A stretch of 64,000 bases of DNA from Myxococcales bacterium (GCA_016794525.1 JAEUJY010000068.1:42801-106800); one strand, 5' to 3'; shown: positions 1 through 8,114, counted from the first letter of the stretch. Translations and numbers: made by a program. Notes: generated from the letters alone by a model not told the origin.

Positions 1-543
1 TGCGTCGACGATGATCCCGATCTGCTCGCGGTGCTGGCCCGCGTGCTGCGCCGCGACGGCTACGACGTCGTCGCGGTCGGCACCCCCCACGAGGCGCTGG
101 CGGTGCTGGCCTCGCGGCCGGTCGCGGTGATGGTCTCGGACTACGAGATGCCGGAGATGGACGGCGTCGAGCTGTCGGTCCGCGCGCGCGCGCTGTCGCC
201 CGAGACCACGCGGGTGATGGTGACCGGGCGGCGGACCGTCGACACCGCGCTGGCCGGCATCAACATCGGCGAGGTGTTCCGGTTCCTGCACAAGCCGTTC
301 GAGCCGGACGTGCTGCGCCACGAGGTGGCGGCCGCGGTCGCCCACCACCTCGAGACCGCCGAGGTCGTCGCGCAGCGCAGCACCGCGCTGCGCCGGCAGC
401 GCATGCTCGAGGCGCTCGAGGCCGATTATCCGGGGATCGGGTTCGTCGTGCGCGACGACGACGGCGCGTACCTGCTCGACGGCGACGCGTGCCGCGCCGC
501 GCCGGCCTCGCTGGCGGCGTTGATGGCGCTCTGGCAGGGTTGA
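1..543 (+). CDS. Response regulator receiver protein, 5' end cut by window edge
   Basis: The reading frame is open to the first base of the window, so the true start lies upstream. The visible 180 residues begin with the acidic pocket of a receiver domain (CVDDDPD). The likely phospho-accepting Asp is in VSDYEMPEMDG (visible residue 47), followed by the conserved Thr in MVTG and the Lys in FLHKPFEP, so the domain looks competent for phosphorylation. After the receiver (about 120 residues) comes a helical stretch and a 40-residue tail that I do not recognise; there is no DNA-binding or enzymatic output domain. It could act as a stand-alone CheY-like protein or a partner of a kinase upstream of the window. 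It lies 132 bases before fliL on the same strand; whether they are co-transcribed is unclear because a sigma54-like promoter sits between them. Confidence 0.85.
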   Translation, partial: CVDDDPDLLAVLARVLRRDGYDVVAVGTPHEALAVLASRPVAVMVSDYEMPEMDGVELSVRARALSPETTRVMVTGRRTVDTALAGINIGEVFRFLHKPFEPDVLRHEVAAAVAHHLETAEVVAQRSTALRRQRMLEALEADYPGIGFVVRDDDGAYLLDGDACRAAPASLAALMALWQG

Positions 544-645
544 GCGCCGGTCGGCGCATCGCCACGGCGATGCCAAGATTGACGGCGCGGAGTGGCGGCG
601 GCGGCGGACGGTCGGCGCAACTCCCCGCGATGGTTGTGGCGGTGA

Positions 646-661
646 CGGCACACGGCTTGCT
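646..661 (+). promoter_or_regulatory. Putative sigma54 (-24/-12) promoter before fliL
   Basis: The sequence CGGCACACGGCTTGCT matches the sigma54 consensus TGGCACG-N4-TTGCW in the GG/GC core with exact 10-base spacing, in the GGCAC block and in the full TTGCT block. The predicted transcript start (12 bases after the -12 C) is near 672, only about 4 bases before the fliL ATG at 676. That would leave the GAGG ribosome site at 669-672 mostly untranscribed. Either the mRNA is nearly leaderless or the promoter call is wrong. Seen: the motif. Inferred: its function. Confidence 0.5.
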
Positions 662-675
662 GTACGTCGAGGTCG

Positions 676-1173
676 ATGAGTGACGACGCCGCCGAACCCG
701 AAGCCCCTGCTGGCCCACCGGCGCCCAAGCCACCGATGGTGGTCGTCGCGCTGCTCGGCTTGAACACGCTGCTGACCGCCGCCGGCCTGTTCATGGCCGT
801 CAAGCACGGCAAGCCCGCGCACGCCGCGCCGGCGCACCCCGCCGAGGCCGGGCCGCCGCCCCGCGAGGTGACCGGCCCGCTGATCACGCTCGACCCGTTC
901 GTGGTCAACCTCGACGAGCCGGGCTCGTCTCGCTACCTGAAGGTGCAGCTCCAGGTCGAGGTCGCCAACGCCGCCGCCGTGAAGCTGTTCGAGAAGTCCA
1001 AGCAGCTCATCCGCGACGACCTGCTGAGCTACCTCTCGGGCCTGAAGGTCGCCGACACCCAGGGCGCGCCGAACAAGGACAAGATCCGCGACGAGCTGTT
1101 CGCCACCGTCAGCGACGTGATCGGCGAAGACCGCGTGCACCGCGTCGTGTTCATCGAGTTCGTCGTGCAGTGA
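676..1173 (+). CDS. fliL: Flagellar basal body-associated protein FliL
   Basis: 165-residue inner-membrane protein of the flagellar stator ring. The first 20 residues are Pro/Ala/acidic and cytoplasmic. A single membrane helix spans about residues 21-43 (MVVVALLGLNTLLTAAGLF), followed by an Ala/Pro-rich linker. The periplasmic FliL domain starts with the typical 'ITLDPFVVNLDEPGSSRYLKV' pattern, here about residues 71-90, and ends with the family's hydrophobic 'VHRVVFIEFVVQ'. Length is normal for the family. FliL surrounds the MotB periplasmic region and stabilises stator units; no motAB genes are in this window, so the stator must be encoded elsewhere. It is the first gene of the plus-strand run that continues into the pseudaminic acid genes, 68 bases before pseI. 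Confidence 0.95.
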   Translation: MSDDAAEPEAPAGPPAPKPPMVVVALLGLNTLLTAAGLFMAVKHGKPAHAAPAHPAEAGPPPREVTGPLITLDPFVVNLDEPGSSRYLKVQLQVEVANAAAVKLFEKSKQLIRDDLLSYLSGLKVADTQGAPNKDKIRDELFATVSDVIGEDRVHRVVFIEFVVQ

Positions 1174-1241
1174 CCCGGCGCGCCCCCAGCCTCGAGTCTC
1201 GCCCCGCCCGGTCGATTCGATCCACGCCCCAGGAGCATGCC

Positions 1242-2297
1242 GTGGCCGCCCCTGTCCCCCACCCCGTCGTCACCATCGGCCGGCCGATCGGCCCGGCCCA
1301 CCCGCCGTACGTCGTCGCCGAGCTGTCGGCGAACCACCTCGGCCAGCTGGCGCGGGCCAAGGCGATCATCGACGCGGCGGCCGACGCCGGCTGCGACGCG
1401 ATCAAGCTGCAGAGCTTCACGCCGGCGACGATGACGCTCGACGTGCGCGGCCCGGGCTTCTGCATCGAGGGCGGCCCGTGGGCCGGCCGCACGCTGTGGG
1501 ATCTCTACGACGAGGCCCACACGCCGTGGGAGTGGCACGCCGAGCTGTTCGCTCACGCGCAGGCCCGCGGCCTGGCCGCGTTCTCGACGCCGTTCGACGT
1601 CGACGCGGTGGCGCGGCTCGAGGCGCTGGGCGCGCCCGCCTACAAGATCGCCTCGTTCGAGGCCGGCGACCTCGAGCTGATCGCCGCGGCGGCCGCCACC
1701 GGCAAGCCGGTGATCCTCTCGACCGGCATGGCCAGCGAGGCCGAGATCGCCGAGGCGGTCGGCGCCGCGCGCGCCGCCGGCGGCCGCGCGCTGGTGCTGC
1801 TGCACTGCGTGTCCGGGTACCCGGCGCCGCCCGAGCAGATGAACCTGCTGCGGATGGCGGCGCTCGCCGCGCACGGCGTCGTCGGCATCAGCGATCACTC
1901 GCCGGGCGCGACCGTCCCGATCGCCGCCGTCGCGCTCGGCGCGTGCGTGATCGAGAAGCACCTGACGCTGGCCCGCGCCGACGGCGGCCCCGACGCCGGC
2001 TTCTCGCTCGAGCCCGACGAGATGGCCGCGGTGGTGCGCGGCTGCCGCACCGCGTGGGCCGCGCGCGGCGACGGCTCGCCGGCCCGCCCCGCCGTCGAGT
2101 CCGCCAACCGCGCCTTCCGCCGCTCGCTCTACGCGGTCGCCGACATCGCCCGCGGCGAGCCGGTCACCCGCGCCAACGTCCGCGCGATCCGCCCCGGCTT
2201 CGGCCTGGCGCCGCGCGAGCTCCCCACCGTTCTGGGCCGCACCGCCCGGGTCGCGATCGCGCGCGGCACGCCGCTGGCGTGGGAGCTGCTCGCATGA
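1242..2297 (+). CDS. pseI: Pseudaminic acid synthase (NeuB family)
   Basis: 351-residue enzyme that condenses 2,4-diacetamido-2,4,6-trideoxy-L-altrose with phosphoenolpyruvate to give pseudaminic acid. The N-terminal NeuB TIM barrel starts with VVAELSANHLGQL and contains DAIKLQSFTP, GISDHSPG and VIEKHLTL, all typical of the family. The last 60 residues are the SAF/antifreeze-like domain (RRSLYAVADIARGEPVT...). I chose the GTG at 1242 because an AGGAG sits 6 bases upstream (1231-1235) and the product then has the usual length. An earlier in-frame GTG at 1170, overlapping the fliL stop, adds 24 non-conserved residues. The stop overlaps the next start as ATGA. The neighbours supply the preceding steps (pseB, pseC, pseH, pseG) and the activation step. 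Confidence 0.93.
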   Translation: MAAPVPHPVVTIGRPIGPAHPPYVVAELSANHLGQLARAKAIIDAAADAGCDAIKLQSFTPATMTLDVRGPGFCIEGGPWAGRTLWDLYDEAHTPWEWHAELFAHAQARGLAAFSTPFDVDAVARLEALGAPAYKIASFEAGDLELIAAAAATGKPVILSTGMASEAEIAEAVGAARAAGGRALVLLHCVSGYPAPPEQMNLLRMAALAAHGVVGISDHSPGATVPIAAVALGACVIEKHLTLARADGGPDAGFSLEPDEMAAVVRGCRTAWAARGDGSPARPAVESANRAFRRSLYAVADIARGEPVTRANVRAIRPGFGLAPRELPTVLGRTARVAIARGTPLAWELLA

Positions 2298-2746
2298 GCG
2301 GCCCCGACCTGCGCGCCGCGGGCCCCGGCGACCGCGACCAGGTCCTGGCCTGGAACCAGGCGCCCGACGTGCGCGCCGCGTCGCTCGACCCGCGCCCGAT
2401 CGATCCCGCCGCGCACGCGCGCTGGTTCGCGGCGCGGCTGGCCGACCCCCACGGCCAGATGTGGATCGCCGAGGTCGAGGGCGTCGGCGTCGGCGTCGTG
2501 CGGATCGAGCGCGAGCGCGGCGACGGCGACGGCCGCATCTCGATCGTGCTCGATCCGGCGTGGCGGGGGCGCGGCGTGGGCCGCGCGATCATCACCGCCG
2601 CCTGCGCCGCCGATCCCGGCGCCGTGGTCGCCGAGATCCGTCCCGACAACCTCGCCAGCCAGGCGGCGTTCGCCGCGGCTGGCTTCGTGCGCTGGCCGCC
2701 GCGCGATCGCGCGGGCGTGCTGGCCTACCGCTGGAGCCGACCATGA
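2294..2746 (+). CDS. pseH: GNAT N-acetyltransferase, probable PseH
   Basis: 150-residue GNAT protein. The acetyl-CoA binding region is WRGRGVGRAII (R/Q-x-x-G-x-G/A signature) preceded by ISIVLDP, and the C-terminal 'DNLASQAAFAAAGF' is the classic GNAT motif B helix-loop. PseH acetylates the 4-amino group of UDP-4-amino-4,6-dideoxy-N-acetyl-AltNAc, the step between PseC and PseG. The assignment rests on fold plus position: it overlaps pseI by 4 bases (ATGA), and it is the only acetyltransferase in a window that has every other Pse enzyme. A generic GNAT role cannot be excluded from sequence alone. Confidence 0.8.
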   Translation: MSGPDLRAAGPGDRDQVLAWNQAPDVRAASLDPRPIDPAAHARWFAARLADPHGQMWIAEVEGVGVGVVRIERERGDGDGRISIVLDPAWRGRGVGRAIITAACAADPGAVVAEIRPDNLASQAAFAAAGFVRWPPRDRAGVLAYRWSRP

Positions 2747-3384
2747 CCCCACCCGCCACCGCCGCGTCCGTCGCCGCCACCGTCACGCCGCAGCTCGCGC
2801 TGTGGTGCTCCGAGTTCGGCGCCAACTACACCGAGCGCAACGACGTCGAACGCCCCGCGCGGATCGACTCGCTGCGCACGATCCTGGCCGGGCTGGCCGT
2901 CGAGCACGCGCTCGAGGTCGGCTGCAACGTCGGCTGGAACCTGCGCTACCTGCGCACGCTGGGCGTGCCCCGGGTGTGGGGCATCGAGCCGCAGCGGTTC
3001 GCGGTGGCGCGGGCCCGCGCCCGCGACCCCGAGCTCGACGTCTTCGAGGGCACCGCCTTCGACCTGCCGTTCAAGGATCGCCGCTTCGACCTGGTCTTCA
3101 CCAGCGGCGTGCTGATCCACATCGGCCCCGCGCAGCTCGGCGCGGCGCTGGCCGAGATGGCCCGCGTCAGCAAGCGCTACCTGCTGACGATCGAGTACGA
3201 CCACGATCGCGAGATCGAGATCGCCTACCGCGGGCACGACGCCGCGCTGTGGAAGCGCGACCACGCGGCGGCGGTGCGCGCCCACTGCCCGGGCTTCGTC
3301 CGCATCCGCACCGGCTTCCTCCGCCCCGCCGACGGCTACGACGACTGCACGTACCACGTCTTCGAGCGATCGGCCGCGCCGTGA
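2743..3384 (+). CDS. pseM: SAM methyltransferase associated with pseudaminic acid biosynthesis
   Basis: 213-residue class I methyltransferase. Motif I is ALEVGCNVGWNLRYL (E-x-G-C-N-x-G), the acidic end of strand 2 is in WGIEPQRFAVARAR, and post-I/IV elements are AFDLPFKDRRFDLVFTSGVLIHI. The C-terminal half contains the aromatic YDDCTYHVFER. These features, the length and the position fit the pseudaminic acid biosynthesis-associated methylase family often found with flagellar glycosylation genes; the methyl acceptor in that family is not firmly established. It overlaps pseH and the following cytidylyltransferase by 4 bases each (ATGA and GTGA), so translation is likely coupled. The ATG at 2743 is the only start near the upstream stop. 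Confidence 0.8.
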   Translation: MTPPATAASVAATVTPQLALWCSEFGANYTERNDVERPARIDSLRTILAGLAVEHALEVGCNVGWNLRYLRTLGVPRVWGIEPQRFAVARARARDPELDVFEGTAFDLPFKDRRFDLVFTSGVLIHIGPAQLGAALAEMARVSKRYLLTIEYDHDREIEIAYRGHDAALWKRDHAAAVRAHCPGFVRIRTGFLRPADGYDDCTYHVFERSAAP

Positions 3385-4142
3385 AGACCGTCGCGATCAT
3401 CCAGGCCCGGATGGGCTCGTCGCGCCTGCCCGGCAAGGTGCTCGCCGACATCGGCGGCGCGCCGATGCTGGCGCGGGTGATCGAGCGGGCCCAGGCCGCG
3501 GCGACGATCTCGACGGTGGTGGTCGCGGCCACCACGGCGGCGTCCGACGACGCGCTGGTGCCGATCGCCCGGGCCGCCGGCGCGCAGGTCTACCGCGGCA
3601 GCACCGACGACGTGCTCGCGCGCTACCTGGGCGCGGCGCGCGCGCAGCAGGCGCAGGTGGTGGTGCGCCTGACCGCCGACTGCCCGCTGCTCGATCCGGC
3701 GGTGATCGACGCGGTCGTCGAGGGCCTGCTGACCTCGCCGGGCTGCGACTACGCCTCCAACACCCACACCCGCACGTTCCCGCGCGGCCTCGACGTCGAG
3801 GCGATGACGATGGCGACGCTCGAGCGGCTGGCGGTGGTCGCCAGCGCCCCCGCGCACCGCGAGCACGTCACCGCGTACGTGCTCGACAACTCGGCCGAGT
3901 TCGCGATCGTGCAGCTGTGCGCCGACGGCGACCACAGCGCGCTGCGCTGGACCGTCGACACCGAGCTCGACCTGGCGCTGGTGCGGCGGCTGTACGCCGA
4001 CGCCGGCGTCCACGCGCGGCTGCCGTACCAGGCGCTGGTGGCCTGGCTCGACCGCCACCCCAGCCTGGCCGCGCTCAACGCCGACGTCCCGCAACGGTCG
4101 TGGCGCCACGCCGCCGCCGAGGAGAGGCACCACCATGGCTGA
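3381..4142 (+). CDS. SpsF-type cytidylyltransferase, probable CMP-pseudaminic acid synthetase (PseF role)
   Basis: 253 residues of the CTP_transf_3 (nucleotidyltransferase) fold. The N-terminal nucleotide-binding loop is IIQARMGSSRLPGKVL, followed by GGAPMLARVIERA and VRLTADCPLLDP (metal-binding Asp). This signature is of the SpsF subtype rather than the NeuA-like classical PseF ('ARGGSKRIP'). With pseB, C, H, G and I all present and no other cytidylyltransferase in the window, activation of pseudaminic acid to CMP-Pse is the likely job. It starts with GTG overlapping the stop of the methylase, and its last 8 bases overlap the Maf-type gene. The His-rich C-terminus (AAEERHHHG) is natural sequence in the overlap zone. 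Confidence 0.78.
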   Translation: MKTVAIIQARMGSSRLPGKVLADIGGAPMLARVIERAQAAATISTVVVAATTAASDDALVPIARAAGAQVYRGSTDDVLARYLGAARAQQAQVVVRLTADCPLLDPAVIDAVVEGLLTSPGCDYASNTHTRTFPRGLDVEAMTMATLERLAVVASAPAHREHVTAYVLDNSAEFAIVQLCADGDHSALRWTVDTELDLALVRRLYADAGVHARLPYQALVAWLDRHPSLAALNADVPQRSWRHAAAEERHHHG

Positions 4143-6048
4143 CGAATCGTTGCTCGCGATCGCCCAGACCCTCGCCGAGCTGGGTCACGCCGGCCGTCGC
4201 CTGGCCACCGCCGCCGCCGACGGCGACATCGTCGCCGCGCTGGCCGCCAGCCACGAGACCCGCCGGCTGCGCGCCGAGCTGGCGCGGCGGCCGCGGCCCG
4301 ACGACGTCGGCCCCGACGACCGTCCGGTGCTGGCGGCGCTGGTCGAGGAAGGCCGGATGGCGGCCGCGGTCGCCGACACCTGGCGCGGCCGGGCGCTGCC
4401 GCCGGCGGCGACGCTGCTGACCACGCCGCTCGGCGTCGCCTGCCTGGTCGACGAGCTGCTGCCGACGACGTGGGACGTCACCCGCGACCTCGTCGTGCTG
4501 GTGGGCCCGGGGCTCGAGCACGCCGCGGCGATGCTGATCGATCTCGGGCAGGCGCGGCTGATCGCGGTCGCCGATCCCGCGACCGCCAGCTACCCGCCGG
4601 CGGTGGTGATCGCCGCCGACGCGTCCGAGCTCGGGCGCGCGGTCCACACGCTGGTGCCGGTCCCGCCCGAGCGCGTCGTCGTGCGCAGCCTCGCGCCGAT
4701 CGCCAACGAGCGGCTGCACGAGCTGGCCGACACGGTCCACGCCGCGCTCGGCGACCTGCGCGTCCACCAGAACACCGTCGACGCGTTCTCGCGGACCTGG
4801 CTCGAGCAGGGCCTGACCAACCTGCCGGCGATCGCGCGCTGGCCGTCGGTCGACGCCGTCGGCGACGCCTTCGCCGGCGTGCCGATGGTGATCTGCGCGC
4901 CGGGGCCGTCGCTGGCCGGCAACGTCGCGCAGCTGCGCGCGCTGCGCGGCCGGGCGATCGTCGTCGGCTTCTCGCACTCGCTGCGGCCGCTGCGCGCGGC
5001 CGGCGTCGTGCCCGACGTCGTCCTCACCGTCGACCCGCAGGACGTGCGCTACCACTTCCACGCCGGCGATCTCGACGGCGTCGCCGCGCTGATCAACGCG
5101 GTGACCGTGCACCCGGCGCTGTTCGAGCTGCCGGTGCCGCGCTACCTGACGCTGGCGTCCAACGGCGCGCTCGACCGCTGGCTGTACCAGGCGGTCGGCG
5201 GCGGCGCCGAGATCCCGGGCGGCGGCTCGGTCGCGACCACCGCGCTGTCGCTGGGCCTGGCCTGGCGCTGCGACCCGATCATCACCGTCGGGCTCGACCT
5301 GTCGTTCCCGGCCGGCAAGATGTACGTCGACACCTCGTGCGACGGCGCCGCGACGATCGAGCGCGCGGCCGACGGCACGATCGCGGTCGCCGGGTGGAGC
5401 GCCGACTTCCACCGGATGAAGGCGGCCGGCGGGCCGCGGCCGGCGCGCGAGCGCGCGGTCGAGCTGCCCGGCTGGCACGGCGGCACGGTGCCGTCGAGCT
5501 TCATGTTCGCGATGTTCCACCGCTGGTTCGTCGAGCAGGCCGCGCGCCACGGCGAGCGGGTCCGCCTGTACAACTGCACCGAGGGCGGCGCCGCGATCCC
5601 GGGCATGCAGCACCGGCCGCTGGCCGACGTGCTCGCCGAGCTGGCGACCCAGGTCGACGTGCCGGCGGTGCTCGACGGCGCGATCGCCGGCGTCGCCACC
5701 ACCGCCCGCGCTGACCGCGCCGAGGCCTGGCGCGCCCGCGCCGCCCGCGACCTGCGCCGGGCGCGACGCCTGGCCGATCGCGGCGCCTGGCTGGCCAGCC
5801 GCGACGACGCCCGCGCCCACGCGCGGCTGACCGTCGTCGAGGCCGAGCTGGCCCGGTGCCTCGGCCGCCACCCGTTCATCGCGATGCGCGCGCAGCGCCC
5901 GATCGACTCGGCGCTCGACATGGCGCGGCGGCCGGCGCCGTTCGCCGACTACCTGGCGGCGTCGCGCCAGCTGCTGCAGGCCGCGGCGTCGACGTGTCGC
6001 GAGGTCGGCGCCGCGCTGGCCAGCGCGCCGGGAGGCGGTCGTGGGTGA
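4135..6048 (+). CDS. Maf-type motility accessory factor / flagellin glycosyltransferase (DUF115)
   Basis: 637 residues. The core DUF115 (MptE-like) Rossmann region runs about residues 245-400: MVICAPGPSLAGNVAQL (nucleotide-binding loop), then 'PDVVLTVDPQDVRYHF', GGSVATTALSLG and VGLDLSFPAGKMYVD. The length is typical of Maf/PseE proteins, which transfer CMP-activated pseudaminic or legionaminic acid to Ser/Thr of flagellin in the cytoplasm. The C-terminal 150 residues are helical and Arg/Ala-rich. ATG 4135 has a GAGGAGAGG-type ribosome site about 10 bases upstream and overlaps the cytidylyltransferase stop by 8 bases. The context, sugar donor synthesis directly upstream and flagellin 6-7 kb away, supports the glycosyltransferase role. 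Confidence 0.85.
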   Translation: MADESLLAIAQTLAELGHAGRRLATAAADGDIVAALAASHETRRLRAELARRPRPDDVGPDDRPVLAALVEEGRMAAAVADTWRGRALPPAATLLTTPLGVACLVDELLPTTWDVTRDLVVLVGPGLEHAAAMLIDLGQARLIAVADPATASYPPAVVIAADASELGRAVHTLVPVPPERVVVRSLAPIANERLHELADTVHAALGDLRVHQNTVDAFSRTWLEQGLTNLPAIARWPSVDAVGDAFAGVPMVICAPGPSLAGNVAQLRALRGRAIVVGFSHSLRPLRAAGVVPDVVLTVDPQDVRYHFHAGDLDGVAALINAVTVHPALFELPVPRYLTLASNGALDRWLYQAVGGGAEIPGGGSVATTALSLGLAWRCDPIITVGLDLSFPAGKMYVDTSCDGAATIERAADGTIAVAGWSADFHRMKAAGGPRPARERAVELPGWHGGTVPSSFMFAMFHRWFVEQAARHGERVRLYNCTEGGAAIPGMQHRPLADVLAELATQVDVPAVLDGAIAGVATTARADRAEAWRARAARDLRRARRLADRGAWLASRDDARAHARLTVVEAELARCLGRHPFIAMRAQRPIDSALDMARRPAPFADYLAASRQLLQAAASTCREVGAALASAPGGGRG

Positions 6049-7030
6049 CGCGGCGCCACGCGCGGGCCGGCTGATCGCGGTCGCGGGCGGCAAGGGCGGC
6101 GTGGGCAAGAGCGTCGTGTCGCTCAACCTGGCGGTGACGCTGGGCCGCCTCGGCTACCGCACGACGCTGGTCGACGGCGACCTCGGCGCGCCGAACCTGC
6201 ACACGATGCTCGGGATCACCCGGCCGGGGCCCGGCCTGGGCGGCTTCCTCGATCACGAGGCGTCGACGCTGGGCGACGTCGCGCTGCCGATCGCGGCGGC
6301 GCCCAACCTGTTCCTGGTGCCGGGCAGCGCGCGGGTCGGCGCCGCCAACATCAACGCCGGCCAGAAGCTGCGGCTGCTGCGCGCGATCGCCAAGCTCCAC
6401 GGCGACGTCGTGATCGTCGACGTCGGCGCCGGCACGTCGTGGAACACGATCGACCTGGTCGCGGCGGCCGATCTCAAGCTGATCGTGATGACGCCGCAGC
6501 TCACGTCGATCCAGAACGCCTACGCGTTCTTGAAGACGATGGTGCAGCGGCTGGTGCGGCGGCTGCCCGAGGACGCCGCGACCCGGCGCGCCCTCGACGA
6601 GCGCCTCGCCGGCGACGGCGAGACCCGGCCGGTGCAGGCGGTGGTCGCCGATCTGCGCGAGAGCGACCCGCTGCTCGCCGATCGGCTGATCGACGTGCTG
6701 GCGCGGCTGGGCGTGATGCTGGTCGGCAACATGCTGACCGGGCCAGGCGACGTCGCGGTGTTCGACCGGATGGCGGCGATGATCTCCGACTACCTGATGG
6801 TCCGCACCCGCGTGGTCGCCGCGCTGCCGTTGTCCGAGGCGGTGCGCAAGTCGATCGATCACCGCCAGCCGATCGCGGCGGCGCGCGGTCACGCCGAGAC
6901 CCAGGCCGAGCTGCGCCGGCTGGCGCGGGCGGTGCTCGACGTCGACATCCGCGCGCTGCGCACGGTCGCCCGCTCGGGCCTGCCCGACCGCACGCTGCCG
7001 ATCTGGATCGACGGCGAGCTGCGGGTGTGA
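6041..7030 (+). CDS. MinD/FlhG-like P-loop ATPase, second copy
   Basis: 329-residue SIMIBI ATPase with a deviant Walker A motif GGKGGVGKS (residues 17-24), the adjacent switch DGDLGAPNLHTMLG and DVVIVDVGAG. It differs from the true FlhG (21947-22825) by an inserted charged segment around residues 170-215 and by a C-terminal extension. It lacks an obvious MinD amphipathic membrane helix. It ends the plus-strand fliL/pse run and its GTG start overlaps the Maf stop by 8 bases, so it is co-expressed with flagellin glycosylation. A role in placing or coordinating the flagellum or its glycosylation is plausible, but the true function is unknown. ParA/MinD paralogues of this type in other Myxococcota are poorly characterised. 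Confidence 0.8.
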   Translation: MGDAAPRAGRLIAVAGGKGGVGKSVVSLNLAVTLGRLGYRTTLVDGDLGAPNLHTMLGITRPGPGLGGFLDHEASTLGDVALPIAAAPNLFLVPGSARVGAANINAGQKLRLLRAIAKLHGDVVIVDVGAGTSWNTIDLVAAADLKLIVMTPQLTSIQNAYAFLKTMVQRLVRRLPEDAATRRALDERLAGDGETRPVQAVVADLRESDPLLADRLIDVLARLGVMLVGNMLTGPGDVAVFDRMAAMISDYLMVRTRVVAALPLSEAVRKSIDHRQPIAAARGHAETQAELRRLARAVLDVDIRALRTVARSGLPDRTLPIWIDGELRV

Positions 7031-7048
7031 GGTCGAGGGGCGCGTCGC

Positions 7049-7075
7049 GGCGCGGCGCCTGACGGGCCCCGCGCC
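7049..7075. terminator. Possible bidirectional hairpin between convergent genes
   Basis: The 52-base gap between the convergent MinD-like gene and pseG contains GGCGCGG (7049-7055) and its perfect complement CCGCGCC (7069-7075) with a 13-base loop. There is no U-tract on either strand, so intrinsic termination is unproven. Position is the main argument. Confidence 0.3.
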
Positions 7076-7082
7076 GGCGGGC

Positions 7083-8114
7083 TCAGGCCGCGAGGTGCGC
7101 GACGACGCGCGCCGCGCCCTGCCCGTCGGTGGCGGCGGTGGCGGCGGCGGCCAGCGCGCGGCGCGCCAGCGGATCGCCGACCAGCGCGGCGATCGTGGCG
7201 GCGAGCTCGCGATCGTCGACCGCGGCCAGCGGCCAACCGCCGGCGGCGAGGCCGGCGTCCGCGTGCCGGCGGGCGTTGGCGACCTGGTCGGGCGCGATCG
7301 CGATCGCGACCGTCGGCCGCCCGAGGTAGGCCAGCTCGGCGAGCGTGCCGCCGGCCGCGCTGATCGCCAGATCGCAGCCGGCCATCAGCGCCGCGAGATC
7401 GCGCGGCTGGTAGGTGACCGCGACCCGGTGGCCGGCCCGCTCGGCGGCGGCCAGCCCGGCGGCGAGCGCGCGATCGGCGCGGAAGCCGGGGCCGAGCACG
7501 ACGGTGACCGCCAGCGCGCCCGGCGGCAACGCGCCCAGCACCCGCGGCGTCGCGCCGGCGGGGTCGCTGCCGCCCATCGTGATCAGCAGCCGCTCGACGC
7601 GGCCGCGCGGCGGCGCTCCGCCGGCCGGCAGCGCGCGGAACTCGCGGCGCAGCAGGTGGTAGCGGCGCCCGAGCAGGCGGGTGGCGGCGGCCGGGTAGCG
7701 CTCGGCCAGCGCCTCGGCCCCGAGGTTGTGGTTGACGACGACCTCGGCCGGCGGCGGCGCGAGCCCGAGATCGTCGATGGCGACCACCCGCAGCCGGGCG
7801 GCGGCGATCGCCGCGACGTACGCGGGCGTGAACGCCGGCCCGTCGACCACCACCGCGTCGGCCGCGTGCGCGCGCGCCAGCGCGATCGTCGCCGCGCCCT
7901 CGGCCGCACCGCCGCTGGTGCCGTCGGCGGCCACCGCCGGCAGCCCGCGCTCGGCGAGCACGGCCAGCGACGCGGCCGGATCGCCGCCGACCACCAGCGT
8001 CGCCGCGCCGCCCGCGTCGATCGCGGCCTCGGCCAGGGCGGCCAGGCGCAGCACGTGTCCGCTGCCGAGCCGGTGGCTGGCGTCGGCGCGCAGCACCAGG
8101 CGCGGCCCGGTCAT
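7083..8114 (-). CDS. pseG: UDP-2,4-diacetamido-2,4,6-trideoxy-beta-L-altropyranose hydrolase
   Basis: 343-residue GT-B fold hydrolase that releases 2,4-diacetamido-2,4,6-trideoxy-L-altrose from UDP, feeding PseI. The start LRADASHRLGSGHVLRLAAL carries the characteristic N-terminal G-x-GH motif with catalytic-type His. The C-terminal UDP-binding half has LLITMGGSDP, then ISAAGGTLAELAYLGRPTV and IAPDQVANA. The ATG at 8114 overlaps the pseB stop (ATGA). It is the last gene of the minus-strand pseC-pseB-pseG unit, converging on the MinD-like gene. Confidence 0.93.
   Translation of the reverse strand: MTGPRLVLRADASHRLGSGHVLRLAALAEAAIDAGGAATLVVGGDPAASLAVLAERGLPAVAADGTSGGAAEGAATIALARAHAADAVVVDGPAFTPAYVAAIAAARLRVVAIDDLGLAPPPAEVVVNHNLGAEALAERYPAAATRLLGRRYHLLRREFRALPAGGAPPRGRVERLLITMGGSDPAGATPRVLGALPPGALAVTVVLGPGFRADRALAAGLAAAERAGHRVAVTYQPRDLAALMAGCDLAISAAGGTLAELAYLGRPTVAIAIAPDQVANARRHADAGLAAGGWPLAAVDDRELAATIAALVGDPLARRALAAAATAATDGQGAARVVAHLAA

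Noticed and set aside
1170..1241. Upstream GTG start of pseI overlapping the fliL stop
   Set aside because: Adds 24 non-conserved residues; GTG 1242 has an AGGAG 6 bases upstream.
4075..6126. Long minus-strand open frame of 683 codons opposite the Maf-type gene
   Set aside because: Low-complexity Arg/Gly/Asp-rich translation without domains; it arises from the high-GC third positions of the real plus-strand gene.
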